From contig JAITJK010000022.1 in assembly GCA_031278935.1 (NCBI GenBank), positions 1 to 13,908 of the forward strand: a stretch of DNA of 13,908 bases, read 5' to 3'. The first letter of the stretch is position 1; each line of letters starts with the position of its first letter. Origin of the DNA: Spirochaetaceae bacterium (GTDB taxonomy: Bacteria; Spirochaetota; Spirochaetia; Treponematales; Breznakiellaceae). The position numbers and the translations under genes are program-made. Positions 6,529 through 13,122 of the stretch are shown here, piece after piece. Under the pieces are notes generated by a model that saw nothing but the letters and a program-made list of their open reading frames with translations, ran no database searches and was not told where the DNA came from.

Positions 6529-7026
6529 ATGGGCTTTGTAAAACCACTGGGCGTGATTTTATGTATGCATAGTTATTTTATTTTTCCACTTTCCGGTGCA
6601 ACCATAAATTTTTTGGTTATTGAAACCGGGCTCCCCCGGAATAGGCCGGTGTTGGAAAGTTCAAGGCTCTGGGAGAATACCTTGATGGATAAGTTTTTTG
6701 ATGCCGGTCACATCGTCAGTAATGGGCCTATTCTACAGTTCCCGGATATATCCCTTGGGGAATTGCCTGAAGAAGCCCAAAAAGATTTTCAAGGGGCCCT
6801 TACGGGAGGGGCGGATTTCTTTATTCTAGCGTTGCTTGCGTATCCTGCTATAGCTCCGGGGGATTCCCAAAGACCCGAATCAATTGTGCTCAAAGTTTAT
6901 AGTACGAAACCCTATTCTTTAGTAGCGGAACAGGCCTACCCCAAGATCGCAAACCGCTCTCCTGCTGCGGAACTTAAGGAGATACAACAAGCCGCCCAGA
7001 GCCTGCTCGCCCATCTGGGACGGTGA
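6529..7026 (+). CDS. Secreted protein of unknown function (165 aa)
   Basis: I do not recognise the family with certainty. The N-terminus (MGFVKPLGVILCMHSYFIFPLSGA) has a hydrophobic core with a plausible signal-peptidase site after SGA (about residue 24), so the product is probably periplasmic. There is no clear lipobox. The mature part begins with a strand-like segment (INFLVIETGL) and continues with SRLWENTLMDKFFDAGHIVSNGP, then GGADFFILALLAYPA, then ending strands and an amphipathic helix. This alternating alpha/beta pattern loosely recalls CsgG/LpoB-like periplasmic proteins, but that is a guess. An AAGAGAA directly before the ATG and a GGAG farther upstream are the only ribosome-site candidates. 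The next gene follows after 67 bases on the same strand, so the two are probably expressed together. Confidence 0.7.
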   Translation: MGFVKPLGVILCMHSYFIFPLSGATINFLVIETGLPRNRPVLESSRLWENTLMDKFFDAGHIVSNGPILQFPDISLGELPEEAQKDFQGALTGGADFFILALLAYPAIAPGDSQRPESIVLKVYSTKPYSLVAEQAYPKIANRSPAAELKEIQQAAQSLLAHLGR

Positions 7027-7093
7027 GCCGCGCCGGTACGGGTGAGGATAAGCCTTCGCTGCGGCGCCATACCTTATAAGGACGGGTATACCT

Positions 7094-9094
7094 ATGAAAT
7101 ATATGAAAAAAAAGTCCTCTCTGGGCTGCGTGGCCATCCTGTGTATCCTCTTGCTCAACGCAACCGAATGGGAAGGAAGCATCTGGGAAGGAAACGCGGT
7201 GGTGGCCGCCCCGGGAGAACTGCCCTCAGAGGGTATGTATGTGGCTACCAATGTATTTCCCCGGAATACGGTAGTGTATATTACCAATCTGGAGACAGAA
7301 AAAACCATCCCCGTCACGGTTGCCGCGAGTTTGGATAATCCGGGGTTGTTGGTTACTATGACCCGGGAGGCGGCACAGGCTATTGGCATGGCTCAAGGCT
7401 CTTTAGGCAGAATCAAGATGATCCAGCCTGCAGACCCGGAAGCCTTTTCCAAATATCTCGCTCAACAAGCCCAAAACAAGCCCGGCGCGGCTGAGGAGAA
7501 CGCCCCGCCAAGAAATGAAGCGGAGAAGATCGCTGCAGAAACAGCCCCGGTTGAGCGTAACGCGGGGGAGCGCGTCGCGGAAGCAGCTCTGCCCAAGAAC
7601 GAAGCGGAGAAAGAGGCCACGGAAACGACCCCGGCCAAGAATGAAGCCGAGAAGGACGCCCCAGATGCAGTTCTACCCAAGAACGAGGCGGAGAAAGGGA
7701 TCACGGAAACAGCCCCGGCTAAGAATGAAGCCGAGAAGGACGCCCCAGATGCAGTTCTACCCAAGAATGAGGCAGGTGTAGCGGAAACCGTTCCGCCTGA
7801 AAAGCCCCTGGTCTCTGCTACCACCCTGACCCCTGAGGAACCGACTTCTGAAGATACGGCGGAGCGCCCCAATCCGGCCTCGGAACCACAGCCTCCCAAG
7901 ACTGTGGAAACTGAATTCCCTGGGATAGATCGCCCGGAAGTCACCCTGTTTCCTGAAGTCGGGGAAGAGCCCGGCCTAACTATCCGAGAGAAACCCCAGG
8001 AACGTTTGGAACGGCCGGAGACCTATTGGCTGGGAAGCATCAGTCCTACCGGATCTGAACCCCGGGCGGGCAGACTCGAATCAGCAGTCGGCGGAGCGGG
8101 TCTTGCAGAATCAGCCGAAGTACCAAGTACGGAACCGGATATCCCTGAGGTCAATCCGCCCGAAAGCCTGCCCTTGAACAGTGCCGATACGGAGTTAAGC
8201 ATAGGAGAAAAACCCGTTATGGAAGACCCTCCGGCCACCGGGGAAATTCCTTTGTCCCGGGACCTCCCCGCCCCGGCCAAAGAGCCATCTCGCAGGGTCC
8301 AGGAGAAACCCCCTGCTGCGGGTCCCGATGTGTCGAAGTCTGCGGAAGCGCTGCGGTATACGGGGGATGCATACAGTCTGAAGCTTACCCCTGCGGAAGA
8401 GCGACCTCCGGTGGAACGAGCAAGCGCTACCCTTCCTGAGGATGCGGAAATCGCCCCGATTGTTAGCCAAGCGTCGGCTCCGTCTGGCCGGGGCGTGGAT
8501 CCAAGAAGCATTGACCCGCATTTCATCATTGATACCATCCCTGCGCTTGGGACGGTTTCCCCCACAGAACGGGAATTGGCCCCCCTGATACCTCCGATCC
8601 CACCGTCCGTGGTACCTTCCCCTTCAAGACGGGAACTGGCCCCCGTGATACCCTCGATCCCAGAGGTTTCGGGGGATTCCCCTCCTTCTATAGAAAGGGA
8701 GCTCGCTCCCGTGATACCCGGGATATCAAAGACCGCAGCCCCTTCTCCTGCGGAACGGGAACTGGTCCCCGTGATACCCCCGATTCCCCAGTCGCGGACG
8801 GACACGCCTAGTACGACGGCCACGCCCCACAAGTTTTCGGTTCCCGTGATAAGCCGCTTGGAAAAAGGTAAGTATTATCTGCAATTAGGGGCGTACCACC
8901 GGGCCGAACTGGTAGAACCGGAATTATCCAGGATAGACAGTGCGTATCCCTTATCGGTTGAACATACCGGGAGCCCGGATCGTCCGCTGTACCGCATTTT
9001 ACTAGGCCCCATGAATCTGGGAGAAAGTGGCGCCCTTCTCCAGCGGTTCCGGGGCATTGGATACCACGACGCCTTCTTGCGTGTAGGCACTTAA
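7094..9094 (+). CDS. RlpA-like envelope protein: degenerate DPBB, long repeat linker, C-terminal SPOR domain
   Basis: The 666-residue protein begins with a signal sequence (hydrophobic core about 10-22). Residues about 48-110 match the later half of the RlpA double-psi beta-barrel (VFPRNTVVYITNLETEKTIPV, then AAQAIGMAQGSLGRIKMI). The earlier half is missing, and the usual NDRGP acid is replaced by SLDNPG, so catalysis is unlikely. Residues 139-580 are a low-complexity Pro/Glu/Ala-rich linker with two repeat arrays. Residues 592-664 form a SPOR domain (YYLQLGAYHRAE to YRILLGPMN and GYHDAFLRV), which in other bacteria binds glycan strands lacking stem peptides at division sites. AAGGA 12 bases before the ATG is the ribosome site. 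A periplasmic role in cell wall or division is inferred. Confidence 0.8.
   Translation: MKYMKKKSSLGCVAILCILLLNATEWEGSIWEGNAVVAAPGELPSEGMYVATNVFPRNTVVYITNLETEKTIPVTVAASLDNPGLLVTMTREAAQAIGMAQGSLGRIKMIQPADPEAFSKYLAQQAQNKPGAAEENAPPRNEAEKIAAETAPVERNAGERVAEAALPKNEAEKEATETTPAKNEAEKDAPDAVLPKNEAEKGITETAPAKNEAEKDAPDAVLPKNEAGVAETVPPEKPLVSATTLTPEEPTSEDTAERPNPASEPQPPKTVETEFPGIDRPEVTLFPEVGEEPGLTIREKPQERLERPETYWLGSISPTGSEPRAGRLESAVGGAGLAESAEVPSTEPDIPEVNPPESLPLNSADTELSIGEKPVMEDPPATGEIPLSRDLPAPAKEPSRRVQEKPPAAGPDVSKSAEALRYTGDAYSLKLTPAEERPPVERASATLPEDAEIAPIVSQASAPSGRGVDPRSIDPHFIIDTIPALGTVSPTERELAPLIPPIPPSVVPSPSRRELAPVIPSIPEVSGDSPPSIERELAPVIPGISKTAAPSPAERELVPVIPPIPQSRTDTPSTTATPHKFSVPVISRLEKGKYYLQLGAYHRAELVEPELSRIDSAYPLSVEHTGSPDRPLYRILLGPMNLGESGALLQRFRGIGYHDAFLRVGT
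7610..7777 (+). repeat. Two near-identical 84-bp tandem repeats (KNEAEK array)
   Basis: Units at 7610-7693 and 7694-7777 encode residues 173-200 and 201-228. They share TPAKNEAEKDAPDAVLPKNEA-type sequence, with only a few changes. Inside each unit a 14-residue half-unit, AKNEAEK or PKNEAEK, occurs twice. More diverged copies extend upstream to about 7508. The charged, Glu/Lys/Ala-rich composition suggests a flexible spacer or helical rod whose length may vary by unit slippage. Confidence 0.85.
8564..8791 (+). repeat. Four-copy ERELAPVIP repeat
   Basis: Residues 491-566 of the SPOR protein contain four copies of (E/R)REL(A/V)P(L/V)IPxI, starting at residues 492, 512, 534 and 554. The spacing is 20, 22 and 20 residues (60-66 bases). 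The copies are separated by Pro/Ser-rich stretches. They are more diverged at DNA level than the KNEAEK array, so they are probably older and under protein-level selection, perhaps as docking motifs. Confidence 0.8.
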
Positions 9095-9138
9095 CCCTGG
9101 GGATCCGAGGCAGAAGCGGGTGTACAAGCGCCGTGAGA

Positions 9139-9147
9139 TGGTATACT
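9139..9147 (+). promoter_or_regulatory. Possible extended -10 promoter for the 9198 gene
   Basis: TGG followed by TATACT forms a TGN extended -10 element (9139-9147). No good -35 is seen 17 bases upstream. It lies 50 bases before the start at 9198, in a 103-base gap that otherwise shows nothing recognisable. Confidence 0.4.
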
Positions 9148-9197
9148 ATACTCCGATAGAAACCCTATGAAGATTCTATAGGTATGGAGTGCTAAAC

Positions 9198-9683
9198 ATG
9201 AAAAATGGGAAACAAATAACCCGAATGGTTTGTATCTTCCTGGCTTTAAGCGCTGGGGGATTCCTGAGCGCCGAGAACCGGAATCCCTGGGGCGGGCCGC
9301 ATCCCCGCCCCGCCGTTCAGGGGCAATCTGTCAGAGTTACCGGAACCCTCGGGGTCCTGGATGGGCGCATCGCCTTGCAGGATGCGGCCAACGTCTACTA
9401 TGTCCTGGGGCTTGAACGATTTACCGGCTTTATTGAGGGCCTCAAGGAAGGAGCGACCGTAACTCTTGAGGGATATTCCCGCCCCACCCGCTCCCCGGGG
9501 GTTCGCTTTTTGCAAGCCACTAAACTCACCCTTAATAAGCGGGTCTACGAGTTAGTGCCCCCCGTGCCGCACCGATCCACCGAAGGGCCTACGCTTTTCT
9601 TTCCCCATACCCCCAACCCTGAACCTTCACGGGACGAAGAAGCTTCCCGGTCCCGGAGAGGCGGGTGGGAGCCATCCCGCTAG
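9198..9683 (+). CDS. Small secreted protein of unknown function, possible OB-like fold (161 aa)
   Basis: Not recognised. The N-terminus has a basic start, a hydrophobic core (VCIFLALSAGGFL) and a likely cleavage site after LSA (residue 25), so export to the periplasm is expected. Residues about 44-115 alternate beta-strand-like segments (SVRVTGTLGVLDGRIALQ, then ATVTLEGYS, then FLQATKLTL), which resembles a compact OB-type barrel. The tail (130-161) is Pro-, Arg- and Ser-rich and probably disordered. An in-frame GTG exists at 9189, but GGAG at 9186-9189 sits eight bases before the ATG at 9198, so the ATG is chosen. The stop overlaps the stop of convergent mtnN within CTAG (9680-9683), and no terminator hairpin is visible between the two genes. 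Confidence 0.7.
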   Translation: MKNGKQITRMVCIFLALSAGGFLSAENRNPWGGPHPRPAVQGQSVRVTGTLGVLDGRIALQDAANVYYVLGLERFTGFIEGLKEGATVTLEGYSRPTRSPGVRFLQATKLTLNKRVYELVPPVPHRSTEGPTLFFPHTPNPEPSRDEEASRSRRGGWEPSR

Positions 9684-10390
9684 GTATCGCGGATCATCCG
9701 AAGCACAATTTCCGCCGAATGTCTAGCGGCCAGAGGAAGAAATTCCGTGAAGCTCATCGGTGATTCGGTCCCTGCAATATCCGAAAGGGCCCGGATGATC
9801 AAGGCCGGCACCTGGAACAGGAAGCAGCTGTGGGCCACCGCAGCCCCTTCCATTTCCACAGCTTTCATATCCGGGAAGAGGGCCCGCACTGCGGCAATCC
9901 GATCTGGTTCGTGCATAAAAACATCCCCGGAGCCGATGAGCCCCCGTACATAATTAAATCCTCCGGGGAGTTTGCCCTCTTGTTTCAAGGCTTTTACCGC
10001 CTGGATTGCCCGGGTAATCAGGTCTTCAGGAACCGGAAATACCGCAGGCATACCTGGGAGCTGGCCGGGAGCGTAATTAAAGACCGTAACATCGACGTCG
10101 TGGTACACCAAGCCCTCGGAAATAATGGCGTCCCCAAAGCTAAGGGTAGGATCAATCCCCCCGGCTGAACCGGTGTTGATGACGAAATCCGGCTGATAGG
10201 TGGTAATGAGCAGTGCACAGCCCACAGCGGCGGGTACCTTCCCCACGCCGGATCGCAATAACACCACGCTCTTGCCTTCCAAGTCCCCGGCAAAAAAGGT
10301 AAATCCCCCGATGGTTTGGATATGCTGATTCTTTAAAGCTGAACGGAGCAAGGTAATCTCATCCTCCATCGCCCCAATAATGCCAATCAT
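9680..10390 (-). CDS. mtnN: 5'-methylthioadenosine/S-adenosylhomocysteine nucleosidase
   Basis: MtnN (Pfs) hydrolyses S-adenosylhomocysteine and methylthioadenosine, releasing adenine. It relieves product inhibition of methyltransferases and supplies S-ribosylhomocysteine to LuxS. The 236-residue product matches family length. It starts with MIGIIGAMEDE, placing the catalytic acid at E11. It has INTGSAGGI (71-79) for ribose/purine binding, AVEMEGAAVAH with the substrate-binding E181, and RALSDIAG with the general acid D204. The ATG follows an excellent ribosome site (GGGAGG at 10400-10395). It begins 62 bases after the diguanylate cyclase stop on the same strand and is probably its operon partner. 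It converges with the 9198 gene. Confidence 0.96.
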   Translation of the reverse strand: MIGIIGAMEDEITLLRSALKNQHIQTIGGFTFFAGDLEGKSVVLLRSGVGKVPAAVGCALLITTYQPDFVINTGSAGGIDPTLSFGDAIISEGLVYHDVDVTVFNYAPGQLPGMPAVFPVPEDLITRAIQAVKALKQEGKLPGGFNYVRGLIGSGDVFMHEPDRIAAVRALFPDMKAVEMEGAAVAHSCFLFQVPALIIRALSDIAGTESPMSFTEFLPLAARHSAEIVLRMIRDT

Positions 10391-10452
10391 ATTTCCTCCC
10401 GGTATAGTTTTTGTGGACTGGACAGATGAAGGTCCGCGGCCGGTCTTTTTTT

Positions 10453-11607
10453 CTATCGGTATAGACCCAGTTCAATGCCTGGTTTCCATATAGTGGTACA
10501 ATTTCTGCCCCGCCGTTTGGACGCGTACAGGGCTTTATCCGCCCGATTAAGAATTTCCGTGGCTTGAATATCCGTCTGGTTATCAAAGGTGAAAATCCCT
10601 AGACTAATGGTAATGGCAGGCAGCGGGATTTCCCAGGGGACCCGTAATTGGGCGATCCCCACACGCAATCGTTCTGCCACATGCCACGCCGCGTCGGAAG
10701 GTGTGGCCGGCAACAGCACGGTAAATTCTTCGCCCCCAAACCGGGAGGGCACATCTTCAAGCCGGACACCCCCTTTAATGAGCAAGGCGATATGCTCCAA
10801 AACCCGGTCTCCGGCAATATGGCCATAGGTATCATTAAAGGACTTAAAGAAATCCACGTCAATCACCATAATGGACGAGGCGTACTCATTGCGCCGGACC
10901 CTGGATATTTCCTCTTCCAGGCGAGTCATAAAAAATCCGTAATTGTACAAGCCGGTTTTTACGTCCTGCAAGGAATGATAGTAATGCAGGTGGTGCTGCA
11001 AGGCCAAGGAAACAAAGAACATGAGGTCCTGAATAAAGGTCTGCTCTTCCGGCAGAAACCCCTCTCCCTGTAGTTTCGACCCGACTAAGATGAGTCCGTA
11101 AAAGCCGTAGGGCCCTAGAATGGGGATGATTAGTTCCGGTTCCAGCTCTTGTAAGGCCCGGGTGGCGGTGGTATACCCCACCTGTTTCAGCAGTTCCTTA
11201 TAACTTACCGGTTCAGGGTGCTGTTGAAAAAAGACTTCAAAAAGGGTCAAGCTCTCCAAGGCGGGCCGGATATTCGTGGGGGTACGCCCCTCATAGCCCC
11301 GGATGCGGATATCCTTTTTATTCTGGAAGGGCTTCCACAAAAACACCACAAAAGACAGCAAGGTCTGCCGAGTAAGTTGGGCGATAGCACTGTCCAACAT
11401 GGCGTCAATCGAGGTATGACGAAAAATCGTTAAGGCATCGGTAAAAAGGCTTTTGTAAGTATCCAGTTCCCGTTGTAGTCGGTCCAAGTAGGGGAATATC
11501 CCGACGGTTTGCAACAGGCCATAGTGTTCCTGAATACGGGGGTCCGCAAGCAATTCCGCCGCTGCCGGGCTTACTTCCGCAGGGGAGCTTGGCAAAGCTG
11601 GTACCAT
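10453..11607 (-). CDS. Diguanylate cyclase (GAF-like sensor region plus GGEEF)
   Basis: The C-terminal half (about 212-370) is a GGDEF domain that makes cyclic di-GMP from two GTP. It has TGLYNYGFF, metal-site VIDVDFFKSFND (D250/D252), YGHIAGDRVL and an intact GGEEF active loop (291-295). The inhibitory I-site RxxD (R282-D285) lies exactly five residues before GGEEF, so product feedback inhibition is likely. The N-terminal region (about 30-205) has no transmembrane helix and looks like a GAF-type or helical sensory domain with unknown ligand. The ATG at 11607 has no ribosome site nearby; a strong AAGGAGG stands 42 bases upstream, just after the preceding stop. The true start could be a non-ATG codon there, such as in-frame CTG at 11634. 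Downstream is mtnN. Confidence 0.92.
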   Translation of the reverse strand: MVPALPSSPAEVSPAAAELLADPRIQEHYGLLQTVGIFPYLDRLQRELDTYKSLFTDALTIFRHTSIDAMLDSAIAQLTRQTLLSFVVFLWKPFQNKKDIRIRGYEGRTPTNIRPALESLTLFEVFFQQHPEPVSYKELLKQVGYTTATRALQELEPELIIPILGPYGFYGLILVGSKLQGEGFLPEEQTFIQDLMFFVSLALQHHLHYYHSLQDVKTGLYNYGFFMTRLEEEISRVRRNEYASSIMVIDVDFFKSFNDTYGHIAGDRVLEHIALLIKGGVRLEDVPSRFGGEEFTVLLPATPSDAAWHVAERLRVGIAQLRVPWEIPLPAITISLGIFTFDNQTDIQATEILNRADKALYASKRRGRNCTTIWKPGIELGLYR

Positions 11608-11649
11608 TGAAGCAGCCGTATCGAGATTGTTCAGCCTAGGCGTATCACT

Positions 11650-11656
11650 CCTCCTT
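11650..11656 (-). promoter_or_regulatory. Strong Shine-Dalgarno without an obvious in-frame start
   Basis: AAGGAGG lies two bases after the TAA of the zinc-finger-like gene. The codons next to it in the diguanylate cyclase frame are AGT GAT ACG CCT AGG CTG; no ATG, GTG or TTG occurs before the ATG at 11607. A GTG at 11648 is one base from the site and leads out of frame to a TGA after five codons. Confidence 0.6.
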
Positions 11657-11658
11657 GA

Positions 11659-12138
11659 TTAGGTGGTTGAATACCGGTCGCTCACGGTTTTCCGCCATGG
11701 CGCCCGCTGTTCCCGCTGTTCCCATTCCACCACTTTTTTAATCGTGAACCGCGGACCTTGAGAGGATCCGGTAAACTTCAGGATACCAAAACACCCCCCG
11801 CCAATATAGACGACGGATCCCTCTTGGTCCAGGCCTTCGCTTTCGGCAATGTGGGTGATGATGCAATCAAAATGAACCGGCATCCCGGTCTGTTTATCCG
11901 TTATAGCTGCAGCCAGATCTTTAATCGGTTTACCGCAATAGGGACAATCCGGTACCGGAAGAGGTTCAGTAACCGGCGCCGGGGGAGTCCACCGAAGCCG
12001 CTCATGGGAAGTTCCCCGGCTACGATCCTGCCGGGCATGGTCTTGGACTTTTTTCGACCCCTTGGCGTATTCAGGCCCGGTATCCGTCCGCTCGCGACGG
12101 CGACACCCTCTGCGTCGGGCTCCTCCTCTCCCACTCAT
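11659..12138 (-). CDS. Zinc-finger-like basic protein of unknown function (159 aa)
   Basis: I cannot name this protein. The N-terminal 50 residues are very rich in Arg and Gly (MSGRGGARRRGCRRRE), which suggests nucleic-acid or ribosome binding. Residues 65-92 carry CPYCGKPI followed by VHFDC, a C-x2-C ... H-x2-C pattern (C65, C68, H89, C92) likely to hold one zinc ion. The rest (108-150) has beta-strand-like segments (SVVYIGGGCFGILKF, FTIKKVVEWE). The ATG is well supported by AAGGAGGG seven bases upstream. It begins inside the end of the 78-codon gene and ends two bases before an AAGGAGG for the next gene, so it belongs to the yraN-DGC string. The tie to translation genes upstream fits an RNA-linked role, but this is inference. 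Confidence 0.75.
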   Translation of the reverse strand: MSGRGGARRRGCRRRERTDTGPEYAKGSKKVQDHARQDRSRGTSHERLRWTPPAPVTEPLPVPDCPYCGKPIKDLAAAITDKQTGMPVHFDCIITHIAESEGLDQEGSVVYIGGGCFGILKFTGSSQGPRFTIKKVVEWEQREQRAPWRKTVSDRYSTT

Positions 12139-12307
12139 GGGCTATCCCTCCTTGATGTATATGCAGAATCTCATTACTCAATACCATAGCCAAACAGTTA
12201 ATCGCATCGTAAAGATAGGTTTGATCGTTAATCTTGCGTTTCCATGATTCTAATGCAAGGGGATCCCGGCGGATGTCTCCCCCGGCTGTTTTCTGAATCC
12301 CCATCAT
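12071..12307 (-). CDS. Small protein of unknown function (78 aa), translationally coupled to yraN
   Basis: The ATG at 12307 overlaps the yraN TGA in an ATGA, and GGAGGG (from the last yraN codons) lies four to five bases upstream. This is the usual mark of coupled translation and the main reason to call it a gene. The first 56 residues (IQKTAGGDIRRDPLALESWKRK, then DAINCLAMVLSNEILHIH) look like a helical soluble protein. The last 22 codons overlap the start of the zinc-finger-like gene in another frame by 68 bases, and that tail (ERRSPTQRVSPSRADGYRA) reads as low-constraint sequence. A frameshift that lengthened the end of the protein is possible. No family recognised. Confidence 0.6.
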   Translation of the reverse strand: MMGIQKTAGGDIRRDPLALESWKRKINDQTYLYDAINCLAMVLSNEILHIHQGGIAHEWERRSPTQRVSPSRADGYRA

Positions 12308-12657
12308 AGACCCTCCTGAAAGGCTGAGGCAAAATGCGTAATACCCTCCGGTCCAATGAATATAACATCAAAACGAACAGCCATACCCCTATATTCTCGA
12401 TGGGAACCAAGGAAATACTTAGCGGTTTCCACGATACGCCGCTGTTTTTTCACATTGATACCGTAGGCTAACTCCGTAATCGGATAGACAGACCAACTTT
12501 TTACTTCAACAAATACAACGGTCTCGCCATCCAGAGCAACCAAATCGACTTCTCCTACAGGAGAACGCACATTCCGGGCAAGGATCCGCATTCCTGCGTC
12601 TTGTAAAAACGCCGCAGCCCGTGTTTCCCCTTCTCGGCCTCGCTGGGAGCTATGCAC
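12304..12657 (-). CDS. yraN: YraN family (UPF0102) nuclease-like protein
   Basis: UPF0102 proteins are small, restriction-endonuclease-like proteins of poorly known function that often sit beside rplS/rnhB or trmD genes. The 117-residue product shows the family pattern: GREGETRAAAFL (7-18), ILARNVRSPVGEVDLVALDGETVVFVEVKSW (25-55) with the acidic and Lys residues (E36, D38, E51, K53) of a PD-(D/E)xK-like core, and the KKQRRI segment. The common VKTR is VKSW here. The start is GTG at 12657, with GGAAGG six bases upstream; no better in-frame start is seen. It follows rplS by 63 bases and overlaps the next gene by four. Confidence 0.9.
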   Translation of the reverse strand: MHSSQRGREGETRAAAFLQDAGMRILARNVRSPVGEVDLVALDGETVVFVEVKSWSVYPITELAYGINVKKQRRIVETAKYFLGSHREYRGMAVRFDVIFIGPEGITHFASAFQEGL

Positions 12658-12720
12658 CCTACGCCTTCCCGCACAAAACCTGCGGCTTCAAGGAAGCGCT
12701 CATCCCCTTACGCGGAAACG

Positions 12721-13122
12721 TCAGCCCTGAGGGGCTTCGGTACGCGCCGGGGCGCTCTTTTTCTTCTTGATGATAAGTTCCTTGATCTTGGCGGCTTTAC
12801 CGATCTTACCGCGGATATAATAGAGCTTGGCCCTACGGACCTTACCAGGACGGACCAGTTCCACCCGGGCGATCCGAGGAGAATGTATGGGAAACACCCG
12901 CTCCACCCCAACGCCATAGGAATTTTTACGTACCGTAAAGGTCTTGCCAATCTGGGCGTTCTTAATGGCGATGACCAAGCCCTCATACACCTGAATCCGC
13001 TCGTTCTTGCCTTCCACGATCTTAAAATGGACTTTTACCGTGTCGCCTATCTTGAATTGGTCCAGTTCGCTTTTCATTTGGGAGGCTACAATTTCTTTGA
13101 TGCCTGCCTTTATTTCACTCAT
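12721..13122 (-). CDS. rplS: 50S ribosomal protein L19
   Basis: L19 sits at the interface of the two ribosomal subunits. The 133-residue product has the whole fold: FKIGDTVKVHFKIVEG (23-38), ERIQVYEGLVIAIKN, FTVRKNSYGVGVERVFP, and the signature KVRRAKLYYIRGKIGKAAKIKE near the end. A short tail (SAPARTEAPQG) exceeds the usual 115 or so residues. The ATG overlaps the trmD TGA as ATGA, and a purine-rich GGGGGAG precedes it, so it is coupled to trmD. The trmD-rplS order is the normal bacterial arrangement. Confidence 0.98.
   Translation of the reverse strand: MSEIKAGIKEIVASQMKSELDQFKIGDTVKVHFKIVEGKNERIQVYEGLVIAIKNAQIGKTFTVRKNSYGVGVERVFPIHSPRIARVELVRPGKVRRAKLYYIRGKIGKAAKIKELIIKKKKSAPARTEAPQG

Noticed and set aside
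7070..7081. Palindrome CCTTATAAGG covering the ribosome site of the SPOR gene
   Set aside because: A palindrome without a loop cannot fold well as a hairpin, and no other regulatory feature supports a translational switch.
7462..7944. 160-codon minus-strand frame with repeated SASFLGR-type units
   Set aside because: The repeats are the complement of the KNEAEK array. No ribosome site or independent coding sign.
8023..8832. 269-codon minus-strand open frame rich in Gly, Ser and Thr
   Set aside because: It is the shadow of the Pro/Glu-rich linker and repeats of the SPOR protein. It has no start signals or domain, and its periodicity mirrors the coding strand.
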